This document shows, piece after piece, positions 1-8,746 of a DNA stretch of 23,620 nt. Position numbers and translations under genes: made by a program. Source of the DNA: a virus; IMG/VR virus record IMGVR_UViG_3300032245_001447, positions 1 through 23,620 of that record; one strand, given 5' to 3'. Under the pieces are notes generated by a model, which did not search any database, was not told the DNA's origin, and saw only the letters and a program-made list of their open reading frames with translations. Each line of letters opens with the position of its first letter. Position 1 is the stretch's first letter.

Positions 1-252
1 CGCTTCTTGGTGCCTCGCATGCAGCGTTCAAAAGTCTGGCGCGCTGTCGTGAATGCCCTTCTGATCAAGCCGATGACCTCTCATGCTGAGTGGTATGTCA
101 ATGGCAAAGGATTTGGATGGATGTTCAGTCCGCTCCAGAAAACTTATCTCGCTCTGTGGGATTACTACGGAGAACGCGCTGGCGTTCCTGCCGAGGTGTT
201 CAACTTAAGGTTGGCCGCTGGGCCGTGGAACTCTGGCATTTACCCGCGCTGA
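1..252 (+). CDS. 3' end of an unrecognised gene, probably virion-related (partial)
   Basis: The reading frame is open from the first base of the window to a TGA at 250-252, giving 83 visible residues; the start lies to the left of the window. The fragment is rich in Trp, Tyr and Phe (for example EWYVNGKGFGWMF and LALWDYYGERAG) and has no motif I recognise. It is on the same strand as the two virion genes that follow and is separated from them by a hairpin terminator and a candidate promoter, so it is probably the last gene of an upstream virion transcript. That role is inferred from position only. A second open frame overlaps it and continues to 488; see rejected items. Confidence 0.5.
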   Translation, partial: RFLVPRMQRSKVWRAVVNALLIKPMTSHAEWYVNGKGFGWMFSPLQKTYLALWDYYGERAGVPAEVFNLRLAAGPWNSGIYPR

Positions 253-323
253 CTTACGTCCCGCCGCATCATCACGATTTTGATGGCAAGTTCTTTAAGC
301 TCTTCGGAAAAGGCGTAATCAAC

Positions 324-352
324 AAAGGTCACATCACCAAGATGTGGCCTTT
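324..352 (+). terminator. Intrinsic terminator between virion transcripts
   Basis: A 12-bp stem (324-335 with 341-352, one G-U pair) closes a 5-base loop and runs into a T-rich tract (CTTTGATTT). It lies 72 bases after the stop of the partial gene and 44 bases before the candidate sigma-54 promoter, so it would separate the upstream transcript from the one starting before the 438-residue gene. Confidence 0.6.
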
Positions 353-395
353 CTTTGATTTCAGACTTTATAATATTCGCAAGGGCGAAAGACAC

Positions 396-410
396 TGGCT
401 ACAAAACAGC
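396..410 (+). promoter_or_regulatory. Candidate sigma-54 (-24/-12) promoter for the virion genes
   Basis: The sequence TGGCTACAAAACAGC has GG and GC separated by exactly 10 bases, the invariant core of sigma-54 promoters, and fits the TGGC-N8-AGC form shared by other sites in this window. The next bases (AACCTTCC) resemble the CCCTCC that follows the sites at 8729 and 12757. Transcription would start near 422, giving a leader of about 70 bases before the ATG at 491. It lies just after a terminator and before the virion genes, where a late promoter would be expected. Function is inferred. Confidence 0.55.
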
Positions 411-490
411 AACCTTCCTTTAATTTTCGTAAACATTCAAAAACATACTGGCGCTGTGACAAGTGCTGGTGAGAACTTTGTGGAGTAATT

Positions 491-1807
491 ATGGCCAAAG
501 ATATTAACAAATACGCTCAGAATATCGCGCGTGCTCGCTATGCGAGTCCGTCATATACTGCGCCTCAACGTCGTGCGACTATTGATCCGACGTTGTTTTC
601 GGGTAAAGGTAAAACTGCAGCCACGGGCGCGCCTCTGGCGTCTCGTGAGGTTGCTGCACCCATTCAAGAAACTGGCCCTGAGGCCATGAGTGTTGCGGAT
701 GGAGAGGCTACGACAAAGCCTCAGATGATTACGGAGACTCAGCAGCCTATTGAGAATCGTGGCAGCTCTGCTCGCTACATGATCCAAGGCGGCGGTCCGC
801 GCATTGATCTGAGCTTCCTTGTGCCTGAGCGTGCTAACAAGGCGTATGATCCCAGCAAGGCCATTGGCGGCGAGAACGTGCCTTATCAAGAGTCTAAAGG
901 CGTTGGCGGTTTCTTCCGGCGTTTGCTTGGCGATGAGTCTAATCGCATGAACATTGAGGCTCAGCAAGCTCAAGGTGCTGAGTGGCGCGCTGAGGCTGCT
1001 GAGCAGAAGAAAGAAGAGCGCTTGCTTAATCGTATGCGTGAGGCTGACAAGCCGCAAGCTTTGAGGTTTGAGCGTCAGATGGCCGCGAATGAAGAAGAAA
1101 ATAGGCGTCGTGATGCACGCGAAGGTGAGCGGCTTGGTTTAACTAAGCAGCAGATTGCGGATGCTCAGCAGGATCGTATTGCGCGATTGCAAGCTGAAAA
1201 AGAAGATCGTGATATTCGGATTGAAAACATGCGCACTCAGAATGCTTTGAGTGACGCACAATTTGGACTTCAGAATCGCGTAGCTAATCAGCCGCGTTTT
1301 GGCGTTCACACTACCGACAAAGGTGGTATGACAATCTTTAACCAAACTACTGGCGAACCTGTTCGTACTTATACGCCGGGAGGTATGGGGATGATTAAGG
1401 ATGCTAAAGGTAATATGGTTCCCGGTATGACTCAAGGCGGCTGGGAAGATTATGTTCCGCCCGTGACTGTTCCTAAAGATCTTCCTGACTCGCCGCAGGT
1501 TGACCGTTCAAATGGTGGCATACTTGGAGGACCTTTGCTTGATACAAAACTTCCTCCGGGCGGTGGCGTTAGAATGGGCGGCGCTTTGCCTGCGCCTGCG
1601 CCGCAAAACACGGCACTTGTTCCTCGTTTTATGCGGGGTGCTGGAGATGTTATGGGTGGCGTTATGACTTCTGCGACTGATCCTTTGCGTTATGCAGGTA
1701 AAGAAATGTACAGACAATTACTTAGCTCTGGTGCGCAACAAGATCCTGAAGTTCTTAAACGTTTAAAGAAACGCGAAGAAGAATCTAGTCCTTGGGATAT
1801 TCAATAA
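491..1807 (+). CDS. Putative internal/ejected virion protein with a central coiled coil (438 aa)
   Basis: The ATG at 491 follows a GGAG ribosome-binding site at 482-485, well spaced. The protein has a low-complexity, Pro/Ala/Thr-rich N-terminal third (about 1-130), then a long charged stretch rich in Glu, Arg, Gln and Ala (about 150-260) that reads as coiled coil, then a Gly/Pro-rich, probably disordered C-terminal half. No enzymatic motif is visible. The next gene starts one base after this stop, so the two are almost certainly co-transcribed and translationally coupled. Size, composition and position directly before a giant multidomain protein resemble the internal core or ejection protein genes of podovirus-like phages. 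That role is inferred from organisation, not from a recognised domain. Confidence 0.6.
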   Translation: MAKDINKYAQNIARARYASPSYTAPQRRATIDPTLFSGKGKTAATGAPLASREVAAPIQETGPEAMSVADGEATTKPQMITETQQPIENRGSSARYMIQGGGPRIDLSFLVPERANKAYDPSKAIGGENVPYQESKGVGGFFRRLLGDESNRMNIEAQQAQGAEWRAEAAEQKKEERLLNRMREADKPQALRFERQMAANEEENRRRDAREGERLGLTKQQIADAQQDRIARLQAEKEDRDIRIENMRTQNALSDAQFGLQNRVANQPRFGVHTTDKGGMTIFNQTTGEPVRTYTPGGMGMIKDAKGNMVPGMTQGGWEDYVPPVTVPKDLPDSPQVDRSNGGILGGPLLDTKLPPGGGVRMGGALPAPAPQNTALVPRFMRGAGDVMGGVMTSATDPLRYAGKEMYRQLLSSGAQQDPEVLKRLKKREEESSPWDIQ

Positions 1808-1808
1808 T

Positions 1809-4800
1809 ATGACACAAGAACAATACAAATGGCTTAAGGATAACGGCTATGATCCTACGGTCTACGACGTAGATCCTCGTGGTCGTGTTGTTAAGAGTCC
1901 TGTTGCGCCTGAGCCTGTAGCTGAGAAGATGTCTCCCCTGCGTGCAGCGGGGACTTCTTTCTTGGGCAACGTACTGCCTAGTGCGGCTGGTTTGTATGCT
2001 GGCGCACAGGCTGGTGCTCTCGGCGGCTCGATGTTTGGTCTGCCCGGCACGATCATCGGCGGCATCGGCGGCGGTCTCGCTGGCGGCTATGGCGCAGGGA
2101 AGGCTCAAGAGGCTGCTCTTGAACACTTTGCACCTGAGGCTTTGCAACAGATGGCTCAGGCTGAACAAGATCAGCCCGTCGCGTCTTATCTTGGCGGATT
2201 TGCGCCTAATGCGCTTGCGTTGAAGCCTTCGTTCGGAGGTATCAAAGGATTGACTGCTCCTTTAGGCAGCATGTCTAAGGACGCTGCACGAGCGGCTTTT
2301 ATCCCGGCGGCTGCTAATGTGGGCGTCAACGTCGCTGGCTCGACCGCGGGTCAGCTTGTCAACATGTCACAAGGCGGCGAGTTCTCTGCCCCGCGCTTTG
2401 CTGCTGATGTTGCCCTTGGAAGTCTCTTTGCTGATCCAACGAAGCTTGGTCGTCGATTTGGTCTGACTCCGCTAAAGCCTGATGTTGCTGCGGCAGAGTC
2501 TCCGATGGATCTCGCTGCGCTTCGTACTACTGCGGCTGAGTCTAGTGAGGCTGCTCGTGTGGCTGGCGAGGCTGAATCTGCTCGCATCATGGACGAGACT
2601 CGCGGACAGATGGCTGCGGGCGGAATGACTGGGCGCGAGGTTGAGTTGTTTAAGACTCGACCTGAGATGGAATGGTGGAAGCGTCCGGAATCTGAGCGCA
2701 TTGCAGACATCGAACGCACGGCTAAACAAGTTAAACAAAAACTGCCTAAAGGTATGTCAGCTGAATTGGCTGGCTTGCCCGAAGTTTATGATGTCGTTCA
2801 GAATCCTGAGAAGTTCCCTCAGTTCCTTGCGACCTCGCTTGAGGAAGCTTTGAATGCGGCGCATGAGCGTGGTGTGCAAGATAAGTTCTTGCGGCCTGAG
2901 GATGCTACGATAATGGGTCGTTATCAAGATAACCGCTTGGAGGTTATGGCGCAGAAAGAAGCTCTCAAGCCTACGCCTGAGGAAGCTGCGAAGGCTGAGG
3001 CTATTCAAGCTGAGAATGCTCGCATTGAGTCTGAACAGAATGCGGCTGAGTTGCGTAAGCTGCAGGATCTTGAAGCCGCGCAGGCTTTGAGTGATGAAGC
3101 TGCCGAGCGTTTGCAGGTTTTGAAATCGCGACGAGCCGAGTTGTTATATGCTAATAGAGGCGAGCGTCCTAATATTCGTCAAAATATTAGAGAACAAAGT
3201 GATCCAGCAATCGCTCAAGCCAAGCAAGAACTCGCTGACGCGCGTGCTATTGCTGATGATCTATACTCGCGCTTGCAACGTCCGGGTGGCGAAGGCTTAC
3301 TTAGTCAGGCTGACCTCGATGCGGCTGCTCAACTTGCGGCTCGTCGCGGCTTGAGGATCGTGCCCGCTACGCCCGAGCAACAGGCCCAAGGCATTCGCGG
3401 CGCATATGTCGTCAATCAAAATGGCGAGCGTGTTATCTACATCAATCCTCTCGCGGCCACAGCCGACACTGCGATCCACGAAATTGGTCACGATGTTTTT
3501 AAGACATCTCCCAATGAGCGGATGCAGCGTTCGCTGATGGACACCGCTGAGGGTTCTGAGGCATATCGACGCGAATACGAAGCGCGCTTGGCTGCACGGG
3601 ATAAGAATGGTAATCCTGTTCACACTGAACAACAGGCGAGAGACATTGCGCTGGAGGAAGGTCTCGTTCAAGCGTTCGGTGAGCAGCATCCTAACGTCAA
3701 ACCGGGCGAGATTCGTCAGTGGTTCAATGCGCTGAAATCGTCCGTCAAGAGCATGGTTGGGATGAAGCTCTCGCCCGAAGACGCTCTCGCTTGGATGCAC
3801 TATGCGACTACGGAAGCTGTGCCTTGGAAGGGTGTTGCTGTGGCGAAGACTGGTGGGGCTGAGGAGAGGATGCAGCGTGCTCTTGAAAATGACGCTGCTT
3901 ATCTCCGCGCAGTTGAAGCTGGTGACATGGAGACGGCGCAGCGCATGGTTAATGAGGCGGCGAAGGTGGCAGGATATAACGAAGGTCCTCTTTATCATGT
4001 GGGCCAATCATCGTGGACCGAAGCTGATCGTCCGGTATATACACAAGACTCTAAAGAACTTGCTGACAAATTCTTGAAGAGTTTGCGACGTGATTATCCT
4101 GAAGCTCAGGCTATGAAGCTATACGCACAGATGGAAAATCCTGCTGTGCAAGGCCGTGACATAGAAAGGTCGTCATTCCTAACTAGCAGTGAGTTAGGTA
4201 AAGAACAACTATCTGAGGCTATGGGTAAGGGTTTTGATTCTGTAAAAGGTTACTATGCAGGTTTAGGTGTACCAGAATATCTTACAACTAAACCAAATCA
4301 GATTAAACTTGCAGATCCAGTTACTCGTGATAATGCTGGCAACGTCATTCCATTGTCGGAACGGTTTAACAAACAGAGTAATGACATCCGTTATCAACGC
4401 TCTATCCTCTCCGAAGCCAAGACCCCAGCAGAACTCGATTATCTCGCCTCAAAGGGCGGTCCGTTCGCTGATGTGGCTACAAACGTAAAGGCTGCTTACA
4501 ACACCCGCGACTTCAAACAAGGTCAATGGTCGAGTAAGTTCTCTCTTACGAGCGCGCTTCCTGAAGAAGCCCGTGTGCGTTTGTTCAATCATCTCGCCGG
4601 GGAGTTTGATTCAGGCGTGCGCTCTACTCCTGCGAGCGATATCCGCGCAGCTTATGATCAACTCCGTAATGAGTATCTCCCGGCAATCGTAAACGACTAT
4701 AACGCACAGGGCTTTACTGTGCGCGATACCGCCGGTCAACGAGCGCGTGGCACTAATCCGACATACTTTCCGTTGCATTCCATAGCAGACGATGTTGAGC

Positions 4801-6770
4801 GGATCTTGACCACGATGCAAGGATCGCCTGAGTATACCAAGCTTGAGAATGATTTCAAGCAATGGAACACTCAGCTACGTCAGGCCGACGGCGCATCGTT
4901 GGCTGAGGCGCAAAGATACGCAGACGAGAAGTTTCAAGAGCGCGTTGGGATTACTTCGAAACCGCCGGGCATCGAGAGCGGCATTCCGTTCTCCGGTGCT
5001 CGTAAGCCTGAAGGTTATCCGTTGCCGCCTAGCTGGCGCAGTAACGATATCATCGACATTCTGAATAACTATACGCGGCGTTCGGCCACGGACTTTGCGT
5101 ATCAGCAGCATGTCGAGAGTTCGCCTGTAGCGATGGCTGCTTTGGGCGCAAAGACGATGTTGAACAATCAGCCTATTCCTGCGAATGTTCTTCAAAGCAC
5201 GCCGCTGATTATCAACGAGCCGAGCGTGCAGTCTGTTCTGCGTGAGTATCGTGGAACACCGGCACAGCGTACAGATGGCACATTGCAGAGCTTCGGGCGT
5301 TTTGTTAGTGCATCTACGATTGGACCTGTCTCGAAGGTCGGCGACATCGGCACGTCGATGTTTAAGGGTTTGGCTTATCTGCAAGGCAGTGAATATGCGA
5401 GCGGGCTTGCTGATTTTACTAAACGCATTGGAGATTGGGCCGCGTTGAAAGAGCGTTCTTACGCGTCGGGTTTGAATAAGCGTGATGCCGCTGAGAACAT
5501 GCGTCAGGTGTTGGGCATCGCTGAAGACTCTACGGCTTTCATGGATAAGGCTGCTCGTGTGTTATCAAAAGCAACATTCGTTAACGATCTTGAATCTGCT
5601 GCGCGTGTAATTGCGCAAGGCTGGGGCGAGACTATCGTTGGGATTAATAAGAAGCTTGCGCTGAGTGGCGATAAGAATGCCACGCAGATGTTGGATACGC
5701 TTACGCCTGATTGGCGCACGCGGTCGGATGCTGATCTCGCGGCGCAGGTTGGACGTTTGTTGCAAGGTTCTTATGACATGCGACAACTTCCCGCCTCTGT
5801 TCTCGAAGGGGCCGCTGCGCCTTATCTGACATGGAGCAAGTGGAGCATTGGACAGTATGATTCGTTCGTTAAGTATGCTATACAGCCTGCGCTGCAAGGT
5901 AACATGAAGCCTCTGATCGGACAGATGTTGATTGGTGTGCTGGGCGGTGGTTCTATTGCGGCCGTGCAGGAATGGTTGAATAACCGCGAGGGCAAAGACA
6001 TATCATGGAAAGAACTCGAAAGCTGGATGCAGCAGAATCAAGGTGAGCTTGGCGCTGATGGCGGACAGCTTCTTGGGCAGAAACTTCTGTCGATGGCTCA
6101 GAAGATGGGCACATTTGGATTCGCTGGAGATTTGGTTAAGATGACTCTTGATGCATACGCTGGTGGTGTATCACAAGGCATTGCGACCATGCCTGCGATT
6201 GATGCAATCTATGATGTGAGTAAGCGTGCGGCGGCTGCTGGCAAAGCGCTTGATGATGGTGAAGACTTCGGCTTGGTGCTGAAGGCTTTGCTGCAGGATT
6301 CACTGACAGGTCATGTGCAGGCTTTGCGCGTGGCAAGGAATTGGTTGGATGAGGATGAGAATCTGCGTTATGATGATCGGCGTAAGCGTCGGTTGTTTGA
6401 TGAGTTGACGGGCTTGCCTAATAAGGGCGGCACGTTTGCTGTGAACTATAGTAATCTGTCAGAAAGGGAATTCGAGCGGGGCGAGATAACCCCACAGACC
6501 GGCGAAGAGGCATTCTCTTTGGTGTCGAGGGCGCGCGAAGAAGCAACGACGCCAGAAGATTATGCGAGCCGGATTAGGAAGTATAAGACAAGTCAGAATC
6601 AGATCATGCCTTCGTTGGAAAGGCAGCCGATGAAAGCAGCGAGATATCTGAGCTTTGTCGAAGGCGCAGAGGAAGGCGCTGGGGCTGAGACGCTGAAGCG
6701 GTATCTAACGAGAGAACAAGAAAACAAATATCGGAAGAGTTTGATAGAAGGAATGAGTGGGATACGATAA
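1809..6770 (+). CDS. Giant polyvalent virion protein with metallopeptidase and ADP-ribosyltransferase-like domains (1653 aa)
   Basis: The order along the protein is as follows. A short charged N-terminus is followed by a glycine-zipper-like hydrophobic segment (about 48-98) that could insert into membrane, then a long Ala/Glu-rich helical region. A zincin-type HEIGH motif sits at 557-561 after IYINPLAATADTAIHEIG. An ART-like polyvalent domain (about 723-864) begins YNEGPLYHVG and ends with the telltale IPLSERF and DIRY. A long helical C-terminal half includes a second hydrophobic Gly-rich segment near 1366-1385. Such domain assortments are known from polyvalent proteins of phages and other mobile elements, delivered with the DNA to protect it or modify host targets. 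Position suggests a virion protein ejected into the cell. There is no clear Shine-Dalgarno site; the ATG begins two bases after the preceding TAA. Peptidase and transferase activities are untested. Confidence 0.75.
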   Translation: MTQEQYKWLKDNGYDPTVYDVDPRGRVVKSPVAPEPVAEKMSPLRAAGTSFLGNVLPSAAGLYAGAQAGALGGSMFGLPGTIIGGIGGGLAGGYGAGKAQEAALEHFAPEALQQMAQAEQDQPVASYLGGFAPNALALKPSFGGIKGLTAPLGSMSKDAARAAFIPAAANVGVNVAGSTAGQLVNMSQGGEFSAPRFAADVALGSLFADPTKLGRRFGLTPLKPDVAAAESPMDLAALRTTAAESSEAARVAGEAESARIMDETRGQMAAGGMTGREVELFKTRPEMEWWKRPESERIADIERTAKQVKQKLPKGMSAELAGLPEVYDVVQNPEKFPQFLATSLEEALNAAHERGVQDKFLRPEDATIMGRYQDNRLEVMAQKEALKPTPEEAAKAEAIQAENARIESEQNAAELRKLQDLEAAQALSDEAAERLQVLKSRRAELLYANRGERPNIRQNIREQSDPAIAQAKQELADARAIADDLYSRLQRPGGEGLLSQADLDAAAQLAARRGLRIVPATPEQQAQGIRGAYVVNQNGERVIYINPLAATADTAIHEIGHDVFKTSPNERMQRSLMDTAEGSEAYRREYEARLAARDKNGNPVHTEQQARDIALEEGLVQAFGEQHPNVKPGEIRQWFNALKSSVKSMVGMKLSPEDALAWMHYATTEAVPWKGVAVAKTGGAEERMQRALENDAAYLRAVEAGDMETAQRMVNEAAKVAGYNEGPLYHVGQSSWTEADRPVYTQDSKELADKFLKSLRRDYPEAQAMKLYAQMENPAVQGRDIERSSFLTSSELGKEQLSEAMGKGFDSVKGYYAGLGVPEYLTTKPNQIKLADPVTRDNAGNVIPLSERFNKQSNDIRYQRSILSEAKTPAELDYLASKGGPFADVATNVKAAYNTRDFKQGQWSSKFSLTSALPEEARVRLFNHLAGEFDSGVRSTPASDIRAAYDQLRNEYLPAIVNDYNAQGFTVRDTAGQRARGTNPTYFPLHSIADDVERILTTMQGSPEYTKLENDFKQWNTQLRQADGASLAEAQRYADEKFQERVGITSKPPGIESGIPFSGARKPEGYPLPPSWRSNDIIDILNNYTRRSATDFAYQQHVESSPVAMAALGAKTMLNNQPIPANVLQSTPLIINEPSVQSVLREYRGTPAQRTDGTLQSFGRFVSASTIGPVSKVGDIGTSMFKGLAYLQGSEYASGLADFTKRIGDWAALKERSYASGLNKRDAAENMRQVLGIAEDSTAFMDKAARVLSKATFVNDLESAARVIAQGWGETIVGINKKLALSGDKNATQMLDTLTPDWRTRSDADLAAQVGRLLQGSYDMRQLPASVLEGAAAPYLTWSKWSIGQYDSFVKYAIQPALQGNMKPLIGQMLIGVLGGGSIAAVQEWLNNREGKDISWKELESWMQQNQGELGADGGQLLGQKLLSMAQKMGTFGFAGDLVKMTLDAYAGGVSQGIATMPAIDAIYDVSKRAAAAGKALDDGEDFGLVLKALLQDSLTGHVQALRVARNWLDEDENLRYDDRRKRRLFDELTGLPNKGGTFAVNYSNLSEREFERGEITPQTGEEAFSLVSRAREEATTPEDYASRIRKYKTSQNQIMPSLERQPMKAARYLSFVEGAEEGAGAETLKRYLTREQENKYRKSLIEGMSGIR

Positions 6771-6783
6771 AATTAGAAAACAA

Positions 6784-6816
6784 AAAACCCGCCCTGTGAT
6801 AAGCAGAGCGGGTTTT
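6784..6816. terminator. Bidirectional terminator between convergent blocks
   Basis: The 13-base arms 6784-6796 and 6804-6816 (AAAACCCGCCCTG and CAGAGCGGGTTTT, one internal C/A mismatch) close a 7-base loop. The plus strand continues with CTTTTTG and the minus strand with TTGTTTTC, so the hairpin can stop transcription from both sides. It sits exactly between the convergent ends of the virion block and the replication block. Confidence 0.85.
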
Positions 6817-6823
6817 CTTTTTG

Positions 6824-7249
6824 TTAGGGTTTCTCTTCTTCTAACTTCTTCATTACTATACCACCGCCACAGGCTGCATAGCCTGCGAGATCGTGCCAGT
6901 TCTCCATGTTCTTGGGATTGGCCATCAAGCGTGCTGTTTTGAAGAGGCACATCATGATGGCAACGTCGACGGAGTTGAGGTCTTGTGAGGCTGGCTCACA
7001 TTTGCTATTGTGCAAATAGACATTCCAAAGCTGTGAGATAACGCGGAAGTTATCCTCAGCGTCGCCATGGGTCACGTTGCGGTCTTTGCAGACGAAGTGT
7101 TTGACGGTTTCTAGGAACTCTTGTCGACGACCCGCATTTGTTTTTTCAAGGGCCATAGTGGCTTGTTGGTTGGTGGTTGGGATGACACCAATTCCTACGT
7201 TCATCATTGCTTGACGCAAGATCTCTTCTGTATTATTATTTGGCTGCAT
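6824..7249 (-). CDS. DUF6378-type phage protein (141 aa)
   Basis: The C-terminal two thirds (NAGRRQEFLETVKHFV, then a core with HGDAEDNFRVISQLWNVYL, DVAIMMCLFKTARLM and NWHDLAGYAA) matches my memory of the DUF6378 family, small phage proteins of unknown biochemical function with conserved DNF/W, DVA-K-R and D-GY positions. I chose the ATG at 7249, which overlaps the end of the upstream helicase gene by 14 bases. The frame is open further upstream but would then run deep inside the helicase gene. No Shine-Dalgarno site is visible, so translation is probably coupled. It is the last gene before the convergent terminator. Confidence 0.7.
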   Translation of the reverse strand: MQPNNNTEEILRQAMMNVGIGVIPTTNQQATMALEKTNAGRRQEFLETVKHFVCKDRNVTHGDAEDNFRVISQLWNVYLHNSKCEPASQDLNSVDVAIMMCLFKTARLMANPKNMENWHDLAGYAACGGGIVMKKLEEEKP

Positions 7250-8495
7250 AGTATTCAATGTTGTTTTCTTTGACACGGCAGATTCTATCCATTGTGGTGA
7301 GATCATCGAGGACTCTAGTGAGTTCATCGGGTGTTTTAAGGGATTGATAGAAACGAACGAAGATAGATTTCTTTGTAGATCTATGTGAGGTTTTGATAAA
7401 GCGCCAGATGTCTTCTGTGATCTTTGCACTCTCATTGCGGCCCATGCCGACGAATGGGATGTGCATATCCTTTTCGAGACGTGCAAGATGAGCCGTGGCT
7501 TTCTCTGCGTCCTCTCTCGTCACTGTCATATCCAACGTCCGCGCGAAGTGTACGGCGAACAAGATCTTCTGATGATGAAGATTCTTGCGGCCATAGTATT
7601 CGTCCAGCATTGGATGTTTGTTCGTGTGGACGAGATTTGGATGAAGTTCGAAGTGATGATGGATGTATTCCTTAGCTTCGTCGTTTAGAACCAAAGGGCC
7701 ATAGAGCTTTGAAAGTTCCCGAATGTAAGACTGCAGGCGAGCTTTAGCGGCCTTCTGTTCCTGCGAAAGCGGAGGAATGGAATATAGATGGAAACGCTTT
7801 TCGATCCCATAGACGATAATCGTACGAGCCATAAAGCCGTCAGAGAGAATGTCTTGATTCTGTAGACTCTGAAACTTGCCGAGCGTCGTGTTGCCGAGCA
7901 GGCTGATACACATATTTGTGCAGAAGTCTGTATCGCTGTGCTTAAGTTTGCGGACGTACTTCTTTCCACCGTTATAAGCTTCGAGAAGAAAGTCTGAAAG
8001 TTGTTCTGCATTTTTCTTAAAGATAGATGTTAGCTCGTCGAGGATGAATACGAGGGAGCTGTGATGATAGGCTTTTCTTCTTCCGGCGGAATCAACATAA
8101 CGATGGAGATAGGCGACCTTTGAAGTCTCCATTGTGAATTGCTCGAAGGTTGTACTGTTCGGAGCGATATAGATAAGAGGCTGTCGGGCGCCTTTGCGGT
8201 TGTCTGAGGCATCTTCGCCGAGGAGTTCGGCAGCGAGATCATTCTCTGGAGTTTTGATCTCGGCGGGGATTTCGAGGAGTTCTTTCATCGGACTCGTAAT
8301 GAGAGATTTACCCGCCGAAGCGGGTCCAATGAAAGCGATGTATTGATTTGGGAATACTGCGTGGAAGTCTAAGTCTCCGAACCAGACGCGCCTTTGAAGG
8401 GCGGCGCCGATCATGAAATAGAAAGCAGCATCGACAAACGGCTGCGGGCTTTGTACGTCTTTTGTGTACAAACACCAGTCTTCATATAGGCTCAT
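7236..8495 (-). CDS. DUF3987-like P-loop ATPase, probable replicative helicase (419 aa)
   Basis: The Walker A motif is GPASAGKS (57-64) after the N-terminal AAFYFMIGAALQRRVWF. The Walker B is LVFILDE (149-155). Conserved segments include the YNGG...LKHSD region and the SLLGNTT and DGFMARTIIVYG stretches typical of DUF3987 proteins. These are P-loop ATPases related to phage and plasmid primase-helicases that often stand beside DNA polymerase genes. No primase domain is present in this ORF. It lies downstream of the polymerase/ligase genes and shares a 14-base overlap with the gene before it, so it is part of the replication operon. Helicase function is inferred from family and context. Confidence 0.75.
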   Translation of the reverse strand: MSLYEDWCLYTKDVQSPQPFVDAAFYFMIGAALQRRVWFGDLDFHAVFPNQYIAFIGPASAGKSLITSPMKELLEIPAEIKTPENDLAAELLGEDASDNRKGARQPLIYIAPNSTTFEQFTMETSKVAYLHRYVDSAGRRKAYHHSSLVFILDELTSIFKKNAEQLSDFLLEAYNGGKKYVRKLKHSDTDFCTNMCISLLGNTTLGKFQSLQNQDILSDGFMARTIIVYGIEKRFHLYSIPPLSQEQKAAKARLQSYIRELSKLYGPLVLNDEAKEYIHHHFELHPNLVHTNKHPMLDEYYGRKNLHHQKILFAVHFARTLDMTVTREDAEKATAHLARLEKDMHIPFVGMGRNESAKITEDIWRFIKTSHRSTKKSIFVRFYQSLKTPDELTRVLDDLTTMDRICRVKENNIEYYAAK

Positions 8496-8709
8496 GCAAG
8501 TATGCGAGTCTTACAGAGTTCTTGCGGATTTGTAGTGTGGTGATTACGTCGAAACCTTCTAGCTTCTCAAAGCTCGGATCGAACTCGCTGGGAAGATGGG
8601 TCTCATGTACAATAACGACCGAGGGCGGCGGCAGGTTGGGCGGCCACTCTTTTACTTTTTCCCTGATCGCGTTTGTGATCTGGGTTATTCGGTCGTTCGT
8701 CTGTCTCAT
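8482..8709 (-). CDS. Small protein of unknown function between polymerase and helicase (75 aa)
   Basis: The ATG at 8709 lies 37 bases downstream of the polymerase-domain gene and only about 20 bases downstream of a candidate sigma-54 promoter (8729-8743). The 3' end overlaps the helicase start by 14 bases. The protein has a charged helical N-terminus, a proline patch (WPPNLPPPS) and a C-terminal beta-like part (VITTLQIRKNSVRLAYL). I recognise no family. No Shine-Dalgarno site is visible. If the promoter is real, the leader would be under 10 bases. Position suggests an accessory replication protein, but that is only inference. Confidence 0.55.
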   Translation of the reverse strand: MRQTNDRITQITNAIREKVKEWPPNLPPPSVVIVHETHLPSEFDPSFEKLEGFDVITTLQIRKNSVRLAYLHEPI

Positions 8710-8728
8710 ACTGGGTAAAGCGGAGGGA

Positions 8729-8743
8729 GCTTTTCTTGGGCCA
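8729..8743 (-). promoter_or_regulatory. Candidate sigma-54 promoter upstream of the helicase gene pair
   Basis: Read on the minus strand the element is TGGCCCAAGAAAAGC, followed by TCCCTCC. GG and GC are separated by 10 bases. It lies in the 37-base gap between the polymerase-domain gene and the 75-residue gene. Together with its upstream flank (AGCCTAACAG, which contains the polymerase stop codon) it is a near copy of the element at 12757-12771. Confidence 0.55.
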
Positions 8744-8746
8744 CTG

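Noticed and set aside
369-374. TATAAT hexamer that could be a sigma-70 -10 box before the virion genes
   Set aside because: No -35-like hexamer is found at a suitable distance; the place where it should be is the terminator stem.
90-488. A 132-residue plus-strand open frame overlapping the partial first gene and ending just before the 438-residue gene
   Set aside because: It is out of frame with the first gene, contains a strong terminator hairpin and the candidate promoter, has no ribosome-binding site and shows no recognisable motif. A frameshifted extension of the first gene remains possible but unsupported.
551-1057. 168-residue minus-strand open frame opposite the coiled-coil virion gene, and similar antisense frames elsewhere in 551-6336
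   Set aside because: They are low-complexity Leu/Arg/Ser-rich shadows of the plus-strand genes, with no ribosome-binding sites or motifs.
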